Part shown: positions 37,534-37,964 of the stretch, in pieces
How positions within the stretch are numbered: position 1 is the stretch's first letter
How the letters are laid out: each line of letters begins with the position of its first letter
Notes under the pieces: model-generated
Database searches by the model: none
Told to the model about the DNA's origin: nothing
What the model saw: the letters and a program-made list of their open reading frames with translations, nothing else
Translations under genes and position numbers: made by a program
NCBI GenBank assembly: GCA_945900455.1
Contig: CAMDJH010000025.1
Location: forward strand, 1 to 37,964
Length of the DNA: 37,964 bases
Source of the DNA: Akkermansia muciniphila
GTDB taxonomy: Bacteria > Verrucomicrobiota > Verrucomicrobiia > Limisphaerales > UBA9464
Direction: 5' to 3'

Positions 37534-37964
37534 TTAGGGAATGGTCATCGCACCCGCCCCGGATTTCTGCTTGGCCTGGGCGCGGCTGGCTAGACCCGAG
37601 CGCTCAAACTCCCGGTTGAACCATTCCCCAAAGCTTTGGGATTCACTATGGCGGCGCTGATCTTCGAGGAATTTGGGCATTTCCGCCTTCAATTTATCCT
37701 CACTCACCGGCCGGCGTTCCTTTAGAAAAACCACCATGCCACCTTCGCGAGTCGGAATAAAATCGCTCACATCACCTGGTTTCAATCCAAAGGCTGCATT
37801 TTTCAGCGAGCCTAAATCCACGCGGCCCTGCAAGGCATCAAGCGACTGGGTACTGATGGCGATCGGCGGGAGCTCGATCGCTTCAAGTTGCTCTTGCTTC
37901 GCAATCGATTCAAAAGACTTGCCCTGCGCGATCGAATTGGTGGCAGCCGCATGAAACGCCATTC
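37534..37964 (-). CDS. Peptidyl-prolyl isomerase (SurA/PpiC-like) C-terminal part, truncated by window edge
   Basis: SLKNAAFGLKPGDVSDFIPTREGGMVVFLKERRPVSEDKLKAEMPKFLEDQRR resembles the C-terminus of PpiC/SurA-like proteins. Confidence 0.6.
   Translation of the reverse strand, partial: MAFHAAATNSIAQGKSFESIAKQEQLEAIELPPIAISTQSLDALQGRVDLGSLKNAAFGLKPGDVSDFIPTREGGMVVFLKERRPVSEDKLKAEMPKFLEDQRRHSESQSFGEWFNREFERSGLASRAQAKQKSGAGAMTIP

Noticed and set aside
1-37964. CRISPR array, rRNA genes, prophage or integrase
   Set aside because: No regularly spaced direct repeats, rRNA sequence, integrase or phage structural genes were seen on reading the window.

Overview
This 38 kb, GC-rich window looks like a chromosomal segment from a Verrucomicrobiota/Planctomycetota-type bacterium. 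That placement is inferred from DUF1553/DUF1501 genes, H-X9-DG prepilin-like proteins, PQQ-propeller proteins and a planctomycete-style ECF sigma factor. Ordinary content includes prfC, an RlmM-like rRNA methyltransferase, tRNA-His(GTG), an M16 peptidase pair, hisC, an RluA-family pseudouridine synthase and a PpiC/SurA-like C-terminus. The most interesting segment is a minus-strand run from about 20.45 kb down to 9.0 kb. In transcription order it encodes a TolC-like outer-membrane protein, an HlyD adaptor, a GAF-TM-HlyD fusion, a PqqD-M50(HELGH)-HlyD membrane fusion, a short SecA-like ATPase, a previously untracked 55-aa small ORF, a sulfotransferase and a class III aminotransferase. No ABC, RND or MFS pump gene is visible there, so this is a candidate undescribed SecA-like/M50/TolC export system. 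Other notable items are a TOTE-type primase-helicase-nuclease protein, an HtrA-like protease/lectin-like/SirB1 fusion, a pair of MITE-like elements with perfect terminal inverted repeats upstream of the tolC-like gene, and a dispersed inverted-repeat element that supplies the stop codon of prfC. Family calls were made by reading the translations; no database search was run.
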